Assembly (NCBI GenBank): GCA_050694055.1
Contig: JBOGWX010000117.1
Span: 1-29,304 of the forward strand
DNA: 29,304 nucleotides
DNA from: WHSV01 sp050694055
GTDB taxonomy: Bacteria; Actinomycetota; CADDZG01; WHSQ01
Direction: 5' to 3'
Program-made: the position numbers and the translations under genes
Notes under the pieces: model-generated
Told to the model about the DNA's origin: nothing
Databases searched by the model: none
The model's input: only the letters and a program-made list of their open reading frames with translations
Part shown: piece after piece, positions 1-7,483 of the stretch
Position numbering within the stretch: the stretch's first letter is position 1
How the letters are laid out: each line of letters starts with the position of its first letter

Positions 1-2
1 AG

Positions 3-113
3 TGGCGGATCGGCGGCGGGCCCTGGCGGGCGCTCGGGATGTTCTCGCTGGGCGACACGGTCGACTACCCGGTGCGCCAGATCCAGTCCCGGCTGACCCG
101 CACCAGCAACTAG
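3..113 (+). CDS. C-terminal end of an unidentified protein (partial)
   Basis: A frame open from the left edge to a TAG stop at 111-113 encodes 36 residues ending in DYPVRQIQSRLTRTSN. The composition looks like ordinary protein, and a strong hairpin follows within 15 bp, as expected after a gene end. No start codon or family motif is visible, so I assign no function. A longer open frame shifted by one base (2-274) runs through that hairpin and has a low-complexity Arg/Pro composition, so I prefer this one. Confidence 0.45.
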   Translation, partial: WRIGGGPWRALGMFSLGDTVDYPVRQIQSRLTRTSN

Positions 114-125
114 ATCGCATCGCGC

Positions 126-160
126 GCCGGGAATTGGTTCGTAGGCGACCAATTGCCGGC
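126..160 (+). terminator. Strong hairpin after the left-edge gene
   Basis: GCCGG (126-130) and AATTGGT (132-138) pair with ACCAATT (148-154) and CCGGC (156-160). This gives a 12-bp stem with one central G-G mismatch and a 9-nt loop. The sequence after it is T-rich but has no clean T tract. The position just past the stop at 113 suggests a transcription terminator. Confidence 0.5.
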
Positions 161-277
161 TTTGGTTTCGGGGGGTCCTGTGTCGAGAATCCCCCGCCGG
201 TCTTCTTCCAAAAAAAGTCCTGTGGAACCCACGAAATCGGCCGAAACCTGTCACATCGCCTCAATAGGTTGTGAGTC

Positions 278-1540
278 ATGGACCAGGCCCCCGACGAGGC
301 GCTGCACGACCAGCAGACCGACGCCCTCGAGCAGCTCTCGGCGCTGCGGGCGACGGTCGACGCCCAGATCCTTAAGATCATCCGGGCGGCCGACGAGTCC
401 AGGGTCTGGATGGTCGACGGCTCGCCCTCGCTGGTCGAGTGGGTCGCGTGGCGCTGCCGGCTGGCGCGCTCCGAAGCCCGCAGACAGGTCGCGGTCGCCT
501 CGGCGCTCGGGGCCCTGCCGGCGATCGCGGCGGCACTCGACGAGGGTGCGCTGAGCCTCACCCAAGTGTGCATCCTGGTCGACTTCGTCGCGCCGGACGG
601 CGACGCCGAGTGGGCCGAGCGGGCCCGAGGCATGCACGTCGAGCAGCTCAGGGCGTGGCGCCGCTCGCTCCGGCGGGTCACGGCCGAGGAGGCCGACGAG
701 GACCACGACCGGCGCAAACTGCTGTGGTGGTGGGACCCCCAGAGCCGCTTTCTCAAGATCTCTGGACGGCTCCCGGCGGAGCAGGGCGCGGTGGTCGACA
801 AGGCGCTCAGCCGCCTCGCCGAGGCCATGCCCAAGTCGCCCGAGGGAACCTACGAGACCCTCGAGCGGCGGGGCGCGGATGCCCTGGTCGAGCTGGCGGG
901 CACCTTGGTGGCCGAGGACCAGGACCCCGATAGGGCGACCATCGTGGTCCACGTCGAGGCCTCGGCGCTCGTGGGCGACGGCGGCGGAGCCATGATCGAG
1001 GGCGGCTGCGAGCTCGCCCCCGAGACCGTGCGGCGGCTCGCCTGCGACTGTTCGCTGCAGGTGGTGGTCAACGACGACGGGGGCCGGTCGCTGGGAGTGG
1101 GCAGGAAGACGAGGACGCCGCCGCCCTGGCTCAGGCGGCTGGTGGTGAAGCGAGACGGGTGCTGTCGCTTCCCGGGCTGCGAGCGAAGACGGTTCGTTCA
1201 TACCCATCACGTTCGACATTGGACGCCCCACGAGGGGCCCACTCAGCTCGACAACCTGATCCTGTTATGCAGACACCACCATCGCCTGGTGCACGAGGGG
1301 GGCTGGGGCATCCGCGGCGCTCCCGACGGTGAAATCGTGTTCGTCCGGCCCGACGGGCGCGACTACGTCCCCGAGCGGCCTCGTCTGCGAGACGACATCA
1401 GAGAGCGCATCCTCGGACCCCGAGAGCCGGCCGCTCCTGGCGCGGTGCCGAGTGCTATGGATCTTTGTCTCGAGGCCGCCAGAGAGGCGCCCGCCGTGGG
1501 GGCAAGATCCATGCTTTCACGGCCGATGGGAGGTGAGTGA
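278..1540 (+). CDS. DUF222 / 13E12-repeat HNH endonuclease-like protein
   Basis: This 420-residue protein has the two-part layout of the actinobacterial 13E12 (DUF222) family. The N-terminal helical DUF222 region covers about residues 20-230. A C-terminal HNH nuclease domain at about 290-345 contains CCRFPGC, then HTHHVRHW, DNLILLCRHHH and LVHEGGW. The cysteines (FPGC, LLC) are the expected zinc ligands and the His-rich stretches form the beta-beta-alpha-metal active site, so the catalytic core looks intact. ATG at 278 is chosen because it opens the DUF222 region, although the Shine-Dalgarno match is weak. Such proteins are abundant and repeated in actinobacterial genomes. Their physiological role is poorly defined, and links to mobile elements or DNA damage have been suggested. 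I find no LexA-type inverted repeat in the upstream region and no transposon ends nearby. It stands alone between two gaps. Confidence 0.85.
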   Translation: MDQAPDEALHDQQTDALEQLSALRATVDAQILKIIRAADESRVWMVDGSPSLVEWVAWRCRLARSEARRQVAVASALGALPAIAAALDEGALSLTQVCILVDFVAPDGDAEWAERARGMHVEQLRAWRRSLRRVTAEEADEDHDRRKLLWWWDPQSRFLKISGRLPAEQGAVVDKALSRLAEAMPKSPEGTYETLERRGADALVELAGTLVAEDQDPDRATIVVHVEASALVGDGGGAMIEGGCELAPETVRRLACDCSLQVVVNDDGGRSLGVGRKTRTPPPWLRRLVVKRDGCCRFPGCERRRFVHTHHVRHWTPHEGPTQLDNLILLCRHHHRLVHEGGWGIRGAPDGEIVFVRPDGRDYVPERPRLRDDIRERILGPREPAAPGAVPSAMDLCLEAAREAPAVGARSMLSRPMGGE

Positions 1541-1622
1541 GAACCGAGTGAGAACCTGGAGCTCAGAGCTGAACACTAAGGGGTAGCCTTCGGCCCACTA
1601 ACTGAAAGGAAGGGTTTAAGGG

Positions 1623-3272
1623 ATGGGGTTACCCTTGGGGGGACTGGGGCAGATCGCCGAGATCGTGCACCCGAACACGCTTGTTCGTCTGTTGAAGGCG
1701 GGCGCGCTCGGGCCGAAGAGTCCACTGGGGGTCACAGCCGCACTCCCCTGGCTGATTGGTCGCGGACCGTCACTGGGAATCCTGAGCCAGATGAATGCCG
1801 TCACGGTCGGCGGCAAGCCGGCCCTCCACGACCGCCGCGGCAGCATCTCGTGGCGCGCACTCGACAAACGCGTCAACCGTGTCGCTCACGCTTTGAGATC
1901 AGTCGGCGTCGGTCCCGGAGACCACGTCGCCCTCCTCCTGAGAAACGGGCGCGAGATGGTCGAGGTCATCCTGGCGGCACAACGAGTGGGCGTGGTCGCG
2001 TGTCCCCTCAACACCTGGGCCAAGCCAAATGAGCTCACGGCGACGATCCGTAACTCGCACCCGCTGGTCCTTTTCTACGACACCGCACATGCCGACGCCG
2101 TCACCCAGTGTGCTCCGGAAGCCATTCCCTTGATCGCGGTCGGAGACGCGAAGGATGCTCTGGCCGGCTCAGCCCGATACGAGGAACTGATCGCCGAACA
2201 CGGAGAGCATCCGCCCGGCCCCTTCGTTCGTCACAAGGGCACGCCCAAGGTCATCATCCAGACCTCCGGGACGACGGGAACCCCGAAAGCGGCCTCGCGC
2301 AACGCATCGGCTTCGGGTTTGGGGGTGCTTTCCGACCTCCTGAGTGTCGTGCCGTATCACAGGGATGACGTCGTCTACTGCCCTGCGCCGCTATTCCACT
2401 CCTTTGGGCTCGCCACCTTCACTCTGGCCACCGCTCTCGGTGCAACACTCGTATTACCGGAGAAGTTCGAGCCCGAGCGCTCGCTTCAACTCATCGATGA
2501 TTACAGCTGCACCGCTGCAGCATTCGTTCCGGTCATGCTGCGTCGCATCCTGTCGCTGCCCGACGAGGTGAAGTCGAGCTACGACTTGTCGAGCTTGCAG
2601 GTGGTCATGGCGAGCGGCTCGGTTCTCAGCAGCGACGTGCGGCGCGGGGCGACGGAGTTGTTCGGATCCGTTCTCTACGATCTTTACGGCTCGACCGAAG
2701 CAGGCTGGGTTGCCATCGCCAGGCCCGAAGACATGCTCAAGGCCAGACATACCGTTGGGCGACCGGTGCCCGGAATCGAGGTGCGCGTCGTCAGCCCCGA
2801 CGATCACGTGCTGCCGCCCGGTGAGACGGGCGAGATCTACATTCGCAGCAAGGTCATGTTCGAGGGCTACATCTCGGGCGAGTCCACCAAGAGCACCGAC
2901 GACGGATGGATGTCGATCGGTGACCTCGGTCACATCGACGACGATGGGTTCTTGTACATCGAAGGTCGCGCCGATGACATGGTCGTGGTCGGAGGCGAGA
3001 ACATCTATCCGGTCGAGGTCGAGCAGGTGATCGAGGATCTCAACGGGGTCAATGAAGTGGCCGTCGTAGGTGTGCCGGACGAGGAGTACGGGCAGATTCT
3101 CGCCGCCTTCGTCGCCGGGAAGGTGACCGAGGACGAGGTCACAGAGACCTGCAAGAAAGAGCTGGCCTCCTACAAGGTTCCGAAGCGCATCGAGATCATG
3201 GACGAGCTGCCGCGCAACGCAACCGGCAAGATCCTCAAGAGAGAGCTGATCGAGTCGGTGCGGACCGACTGA
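1623..3272 (+). CDS. Fatty-acyl-CoA synthetase-like AMP-binding ligase (FadD-like)
   Basis: Members of the ANL superfamily activate a carboxylic acid with ATP to an acyl-adenylate and transfer it to CoA. The core motifs are present in order: TSGTTGTPK at about 214-222 (phosphate-binding loop), YGSTEAG near 355 (adenine/acyl site), SIGDLG near 432 (ribose-binding Asp), GRADDMVVVGGENIYP at the hinge, and RNATGKILKREL near 533 with the catalytic Lys. At 549 residues it is a normal full-length synthetase. The hydrophobic N-terminal extension of about 50 residues resembles mycobacterial FadD2/FadD12-type enzymes, which favours a long-chain fatty acid substrate, but the sequence alone does not settle this. 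The usual Gly after PK in the P-loop is Ala. The start is ATG 1623 behind a GGAAGGGTTTAAGGG leader. A hydrolase follows after about 55 bp, so co-transcription is likely. Confidence 0.88.
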   Translation: MGLPLGGLGQIAEIVHPNTLVRLLKAGALGPKSPLGVTAALPWLIGRGPSLGILSQMNAVTVGGKPALHDRRGSISWRALDKRVNRVAHALRSVGVGPGDHVALLLRNGREMVEVILAAQRVGVVACPLNTWAKPNELTATIRNSHPLVLFYDTAHADAVTQCAPEAIPLIAVGDAKDALAGSARYEELIAEHGEHPPGPFVRHKGTPKVIIQTSGTTGTPKAASRNASASGLGVLSDLLSVVPYHRDDVVYCPAPLFHSFGLATFTLATALGATLVLPEKFEPERSLQLIDDYSCTAAAFVPVMLRRILSLPDEVKSSYDLSSLQVVMASGSVLSSDVRRGATELFGSVLYDLYGSTEAGWVAIARPEDMLKARHTVGRPVPGIEVRVVSPDDHVLPPGETGEIYIRSKVMFEGYISGESTKSTDDGWMSIGDLGHIDDDGFLYIEGRADDMVVVGGENIYPVEVEQVIEDLNGVNEVAVVGVPDEEYGQILAAFVAGKVTEDEVTETCKKELASYKVPKRIEIMDELPRNATGKILKRELIESVRTD

Positions 3273-3310
3273 TCACAGGACAGGACCTCCCTAACAATCA
3301 AATTCGGTGC

Positions 3311-3318
3311 AGGTAAGG
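3311..3318 (+). promoter_or_regulatory. Ribosome binding site that fixes the hydrolase start
   Basis: AGGTAAGG lies 9 nt before ATG 3328. It lies inside the frame if the in-frame GTG at 3307 is used, so it argues for the downstream ATG. Confidence 0.55.
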
Positions 3319-3327
3319 TGTGCGCCA

Positions 3328-4137
3328 ATGGCGCACTTCTCCTATGACGGTTTCTCGATCGCCTACGAGCAACGGGGCCGCAAGGAGGGCGCTCGCGCCA
3401 GGCCGATCTTGTTGATGCACGGACTCTTGTTCTCGCGCACTCATCACTACTACCTGGCCGACGTACTGGCGGAGCGCGGCAACCGAGTCATCCTGATGGA
3501 CTTCCTCGGCCACGGCCAGAGCGATAAACCGGACCACTCACGCCACTACACGATGGAGCTCTTCGCCCGTCAGGCGGTCGCCCTTCTGGATCACCTCGAT
3601 CTCCCTGAGGCGGTGGTTGCGGGCACATCGCTAGGCGCCAACGTCGCGCTCGAGGTCGTCAACCATGCTCCCGGGCGGACGCGCGCCATCTTCGTCGAGA
3701 TGCCGGTGCTCGAGCGCGCGACGATTGCGGCCGCGACCATCTTCGTTCCACTGACGGTGGCCTACGCAGAGGCTGCCCCGGTCGTGAGATGGTTCGCACG
3801 GGGTGTTCGACGGCTGCCGGCGAACCTGGGCGTCTATCCGGATGCCTTTCGTGAGCTACTGAGCCGCGATCCGCGGCCATCCGCTGCGATCCTCCACGGT
3901 CTCCTGACCGGACGCATTGCGCCTCATCCCAGTGACCGCGAGAAGATGGATGTGCCGGCGCTCGTCATCGGTCATCGCCGGGACCTCTTGCATCCCTTGT
4001 CAGACGCCGAGGCCCTCACGCGCGAGCTCCCCAACTCCCGCTTGGTAGAGGCGCGCACTTTCTTCGAGCTGCGCTTTCCTCCGAATCAATTGTCCGATGC
4101 CGTCGCCGAATTCCTAGACGAGGTGTGGTCGACTTGA
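3328..4137 (+). CDS. Alpha/beta-hydrolase fold protein
   Basis: A 269-residue single-domain alpha/beta hydrolase. The oxyanion region is LLMHGLLFSR (about 28-37) and DFLGHGQSDKP follows. The nucleophile elbow is GTSLGA with Ser101. A likely acid residue is Asp in GHRRDLLHP at about 219. The expected catalytic His near the C terminus is not obvious: the equivalent stretch reads FFELRFPPNQLSDAVAEFLDEVW, with no His. I recall related actinobacterial hydrolases with a similar ELR-x-x-P ending, so this may be a subfamily trait and not damage, but it makes ordinary esterase activity doubtful. No signal peptide is seen, so it is probably cytoplasmic. It sits between an acyl-CoA synthetase and overlaps 6-phosphogluconolactonase by 13 bp, indicating one operon. 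The substrate is unknown; lipid-related substrates are a guess from context. Confidence 0.8.
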   Translation: MAHFSYDGFSIAYEQRGRKEGARARPILLMHGLLFSRTHHYYLADVLAERGNRVILMDFLGHGQSDKPDHSRHYTMELFARQAVALLDHLDLPEAVVAGTSLGANVALEVVNHAPGRTRAIFVEMPVLERATIAAATIFVPLTVAYAEAAPVVRWFARGVRRLPANLGVYPDAFRELLSRDPRPSAAILHGLLTGRIAPHPSDREKMDVPALVIGHRRDLLHPLSDAEALTRELPNSRLVEARTFFELRFPPNQLSDAVAEFLDEVWST

Positions 4138-4796
4138 CTTTCACAACCAAGGTGTTCCCTTCAGAGCGCTACGCAGCCGAGGCCGCAGCCCAGGTCGCAT
4201 CCCTGATCACCGCCGGCGGATCGTTGGTTCTCACCGGAGGAGGTGCGGCGGCGGCGATCTACCCCGAGATTGATGCCGACCTCTCGGGACTGGACATCTT
4301 CTTCTCCGACGAGCGTTGCGTCCCGCCGGATGACGCTGCCAGCAACTTCGCAATGGCCAACCGCTTGTTGCTCGAGCGCGGCGGGGCGGTCAACGTGCAT
4401 CGAATGCGTGGCGAGGACCCACCGCGCGATGCGGCTCGGAGCTATCACGACGAACTGGTTCCGGTGGTGGAGCGCGGCTTCGACCTCATGCTCCTCGGTA
4501 TGGGCGAGGACAACCACATCGCCGCGCTGTTTCCCAACTCGCCGGCGCTCATGGATTCGAGCTCCCTCTGCCTGCCGGTCGACCGGCCGGATGGGTTGAA
4601 GGGCCTCACTATCACTCCACCGGCCATCGCCAAGGCACGCTCGGTGCTCCTGGTCGTGACGGGCGAGGCCAAGGCCGACGCCGTGGCACGAGCCGTCGAC
4701 GGGGACGACGATCATCTGCGTTACCCGGTGCAACTGCTAGCCGGCCACCCCGATGCCACCTTCCTGTTAGACGAGGCCGCCGCGAGCCGGCTCTGA
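4125..4796 (+). CDS. pgl: 6-phosphogluconolactonase
   Basis: Hydrolyses 6-phosphogluconolactone to 6-phosphogluconate, the second step of the oxidative pentose phosphate pathway, in the cytoplasm. The 223-residue length fits the NagB/DevB-type lactonase family. Family motifs are SLVLTGGGAAAAIYPEI (sugar-phosphate loop), LDIFFSDERCVPPDDAASNFAMA (about 55-78) and LGMGEDNHIAALFPNS. The last corresponds to the canonical GMGEDGHTASLFP, here with Asn in place of Gly before the active-site His. The C terminus keeps the PVQLL...FLLDEAAASRL ending. GTG 4125 is taken as start and overlaps the hydrolase end by 13 bp; TTG 4134 is an alternative. The usual partners zwf, opcA and tal are not in the window, so this copy is detached from a pentose phosphate cluster. 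A hairpin follows at 4843. Confidence 0.87.
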   Translation: MVDLTFTTKVFPSERYAAEAAAQVASLITAGGSLVLTGGGAAAAIYPEIDADLSGLDIFFSDERCVPPDDAASNFAMANRLLLERGGAVNVHRMRGEDPPRDAARSYHDELVPVVERGFDLMLLGMGEDNHIAALFPNSPALMDSSSLCLPVDRPDGLKGLTITPPAIAKARSVLLVVTGEAKADAVARAVDGDDDHLRYPVQLLAGHPDATFLLDEAAASRL

Positions 4797-4842
4797 GGAA
4801 CTCCGGCCGGCCGCTTAGCCCGTCTTGTTCCCAAGCTGCGTG

Positions 4843-4872
4843 CCCGGCTCTCGTTCGGTCCCAAGAGCCGGG
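4843..4872. terminator. Bidirectional hairpin between convergent genes
   Basis: CCCGGCTCT (4843-4851) and AGAGCCGGG (4864-4872) form a perfect 9-bp stem with a 12-nt loop. It lies between the convergent ends of the lactonase gene (4796) and the GGDEF-EAL gene (4877). There is no T tract on either side, so intrinsic termination is plausible but unproven. Confidence 0.5.
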
Positions 4873-4876
4873 TCGC

Positions 4877-7405
4877 TCAGGATGCCGACTTCGCGATGAG
4901 TGAGCGCTCGAGCGGATCGGTGATCTCGGCCAGCGCCTTCGGACGCGCAAAGAGGTAGCCCTGACCGAAATCGCAACCCATCCCCGCGAGGATCGCGTTC
5001 TGTCGTGGCGTCTCGATTCCCTCGGCGATGATCCTCATGTTCATGGTGACACCCAGGTTGAGGATGGCTCGCGTCAAGGTCGGGTCGCCTTCGCCCTCAC
5101 CCAGGCTGCAGATGAAAGTGCGATCGATTTTCAGGATGTCGATCGGAAAGCGGTCCAGATAGCTCAGGGACGAGAACCCAGTGCCGAAGTCATCGATCGC
5201 CAGTCTCACTCCGAGCTTCGACAAGGCGTCGAGCACCACGGCACCGGTGTCGTCCATGAGCGAGCTCTCTGTGATCTCGAGGATCAAACGCGAGGGCTCT
5301 ATGTCGCTGTCCACGAGCATGTCCTCGACGCTTGCAATCAGCCTCGGGTCCTCGACCTGTGCAGGAGAGAGGTTGACGGAGACGCTGAGGTCGGCGTTGT
5401 CGAAAGCTTCGGCCAGCAACGGCAACTGAGCGCACGCTTGCTTCATCACCCACTGACCGATCGGCAGGATCAGACCGGTTTCCTCCGCCAGCGAAATGAA
5501 CTCCGCCGGCACCAGCAAACCACGCTGCGGGTGCCGCCACCTGAGAAGTGCCTCGACACCGATCACGAGCTCGTCCTCGAGCCGGATCATGGGCTGGTAG
5601 TAGACCTCGAATTCCCCCCGTTCGAGCGCATGGGACAGTCCTCTCTTCATCTCGAGCCGCTTGGATGCCGAGCGGTGCATCTCGGGCTCGAACAAGGCGT
5701 ACCCGTCCTTCCCGTTTCGCTTTGCTGCATACATGGCCGCATCTGCGTTTCGCATGAGCGCCTCGACGGTATCGCCCGGCTGGGCGACGGCGAAGCCCAA
5801 GCTTGCGTGGAGAGGCAGCAGATGTCCCTGAACACGTATCGGTTTGCGGAGGGTCGTGAGAATCCGTTGCGCAACCCCATGGACGTCGTCGTGGGAGTCG
5901 AGATCCTCGAGGAGAATCGCGAATTCGTCGCCCCCGAGCCGGGCGGCCGTATCGGCGGGGCGCAGACAACTTCTCAGAGCATCGGCTGCGGCGACGAGTG
6001 CGGCGTCACCGGCTGCATGGCCCAGGCTGTCGTTCAAGGTCTTGAAGTCGTCGATGTCGATGAAAGCGACCGCAAGATGAGCGTTCGAGGAGCGACGCTC
6101 CAGCGCATGTTCGGCTCGTTCGACGAACAGGAGTCGATTCGCCAGGTGAGTGAGATCGTCGTGGAAAGCCTGATGCCGCAGCTGCTCCTTCAATTCCGTG
6201 ACCTCACTCAGCGAATCCTCGAGCCGGCAGTTGCTCAGGGACACGCTGATGTGGCCGGCGAGAGTCTGCAAGGTCTTCAGGTCTAGACCCGAGAAATAAG
6301 AAGCGTCACCCAGACGGTTGGCCACGATCACTGCACCGGTCAACCGCCCGTCGATTCGAAGAGGCGCCAACAACCCATTACGTATGTGACGGTCGGGCAC
6401 GAGTGATCGCAACAGCTCGCCGTGTTCTAAGGAACTGACGAAGATGGGTTCAGTCAATGCCTCGAGCTCGGCAAGGATGTTCGAGGACCACGGCTGGTCG
6501 TGGGCCTCGCCCTGTCTGGTAGTGCCATCGCGGTGATCGAGGGAGGAGACGAACGACTCGGACGGCATCAAGACCACCACCTCGGCGAACTCTGCTTCAA
6601 GCATCTCTCGTACGCAGCGTGTAGCCGTCTTCAACGTCATCTCGAAGCCCGGTGAGGCATGGAGCTGTCGCGTCGCCTCGTAGAGCGCCACCATTCGCAC
6701 TCGCTCTAGGCGCTGACCCGAGTAGGCGCGAAAGGCCAGAAAGAGCGTCAAGGTAGGCACGGCGGCCATCCAACCGGCGCGAGGCGCGGTCCACAAGATG
6801 ACGGCGGCGATAAGGGCCAAGGAGGTGCCCATCACGGTCGCAATCGCTCCCATAGCGAGGGTCGTGAGCATCTCCCGAAGGCTGAGACGTGCACCGGAGA
6901 GACGAATCGCGAAGTTGATCAAGCTATCCGCCGCTGCAAGGACGCATATCGTTGCCGCGAGCGCCGCCAACCAAGAGATCGGCTGCAACGGTCCCTCGAG
7001 ATCGTGAATCAGGTAGAAGACCGTGGTGGCCAGGCACGCTTGCAGAGCAAAGCTCGCGATGTTGAACGCGGCTTTTACGGCACGCTGCCGGCGAAAGAGT
7101 ACGAGCGCGAGTGAAGCGCCGGCGACGTAGGCCGCAACCACCGTGACCGGATCCGCAAAGAACAATCCCAGGACGAGGGGAACCTCACTGAGAGAGAACG
7201 AATGTGCCTCGCCGGCGAAGAACACGTGGACGACCGCAACCTCCGATACGGCAAACAAGGCCAGCAGCGCCCACCACGGGATACGAATTTCCGAGGATGT
7301 GGGGTCCAACCCGGTTACCGGCCATGCGAAAAGCGTCAGCGCAAGGACGCCAATGGCTGCGACGAGCAGCCACAAGCGCGCCATATTGTTCGCACTATGC
7401 GCCAC
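4877..7405 (-). CDS. Membrane-bound GAF-GGDEF-EAL cyclic-di-GMP protein
   Basis: An 842-residue bifunctional c-di-GMP signalling protein. Residues 10-230 are hydrophobic, with about 6-8 transmembrane segments forming an integral-membrane sensor region. Residues 245-395 resemble a GAF domain, followed by a short coiled linker. The GGDEF domain (about 405-575) keeps GGDEF at 491-495 and an inhibitory I-site RPAD at 482-485, exactly five residues before it. The EAL domain (about 585-830) keeps EALLRW (618-623), the Asn of VNLSP, EITES, DDFGTG (739-744), the Lys of ILKID and EGIET, so all expected phosphodiesterase residues are present. Both synthesis and breakdown therefore look chemically possible, which is commonest in regulated bifunctional enzymes. 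The start is GTG 7405, preceded by AAAGGATGG at good spacing; an internal ATG lies seven codons in. It is downstream of the secreted protease on the same strand with a 67-bp gap. Confidence 0.93.
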   Translation of the reverse strand: MAHSANNMARLWLLVAAIGVLALTLFAWPVTGLDPTSSEIRIPWWALLALFAVSEVAVVHVFFAGEAHSFSLSEVPLVLGLFFADPVTVVAAYVAGASLALVLFRRQRAVKAAFNIASFALQACLATTVFYLIHDLEGPLQPISWLAALAATICVLAAADSLINFAIRLSGARLSLREMLTTLAMGAIATVMGTSLALIAAVILWTAPRAGWMAAVPTLTLFLAFRAYSGQRLERVRMVALYEATRQLHASPGFEMTLKTATRCVREMLEAEFAEVVVLMPSESFVSSLDHRDGTTRQGEAHDQPWSSNILAELEALTEPIFVSSLEHGELLRSLVPDRHIRNGLLAPLRIDGRLTGAVIVANRLGDASYFSGLDLKTLQTLAGHISVSLSNCRLEDSLSEVTELKEQLRHQAFHDDLTHLANRLLFVERAEHALERRSSNAHLAVAFIDIDDFKTLNDSLGHAAGDAALVAAADALRSCLRPADTAARLGGDEFAILLEDLDSHDDVHGVAQRILTTLRKPIRVQGHLLPLHASLGFAVAQPGDTVEALMRNADAAMYAAKRNGKDGYALFEPEMHRSASKRLEMKRGLSHALERGEFEVYYQPMIRLEDELVIGVEALLRWRHPQRGLLVPAEFISLAEETGLILPIGQWVMKQACAQLPLLAEAFDNADLSVSVNLSPAQVEDPRLIASVEDMLVDSDIEPSRLILEITESSLMDDTGAVVLDALSKLGVRLAIDDFGTGFSSLSYLDRFPIDILKIDRTFICSLGEGEGDPTLTRAILNLGVTMNMRIIAEGIETPRQNAILAGMGCDFGQGYLFARPKALAEITDPLERSLIAKSAS

Positions 7406-7432
7406 TCATGACCATCCTTTATCGACTCCTGT

Positions 7433-7459
7433 GTGTAACTGCGGGGTGTAACCGCGGGG
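7433..7459. repeat. Tandem 13-bp repeat upstream of the GGDEF-EAL gene
   Basis: GTGTAACTGCGGGG (7433-7446) is followed by GTGTAACCGCGGGG (7446-7459), offset by 13 bp with one mismatch. It lies 28-54 bp before the GTG start of the cyclic-di-GMP gene, where an operator could sit. It could also be chance in GC-rich DNA. Confidence 0.35.
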
Positions 7460-7460
7460 C

Positions 7461-7483
7461 GCTCGCCTGTGATCAGGGCGAGC
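7461..7483 (-). terminator. Hairpin overlapping the protease stop codon
   Basis: GCTCGCC (7461-7467) and GGCGAGC (7477-7483) form a 7-bp stem with a 9-nt loop spanning the protease TGA (7473-7475 on this map). No T tract follows on the minus strand, so this is a weak terminator or an attenuating hairpin before the next gene. Confidence 0.3.

Noticed and set aside
2..274. Open frame from GTG at position 2 encoding a 90-residue Arg/Pro-rich peptide
   Set aside because: It reads through a strong hairpin at 126-160 and has the low-complexity composition of a shadow frame. The frame ending at 113 is more protein-like.
114..277. Possible LexA/SOS box upstream of the 13E12-type gene, as reported for some relatives
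   Set aside because: No inverted repeat of the GAAC-n-GTTC type was found in this interval.
251..1231. 326-residue minus-strand open frame opposite the HNH gene
   Set aside because: The plus strand encodes recognisable DUF222 and HNH motifs. The opposite frame has no motif and a skewed His/Arg/Pro composition.
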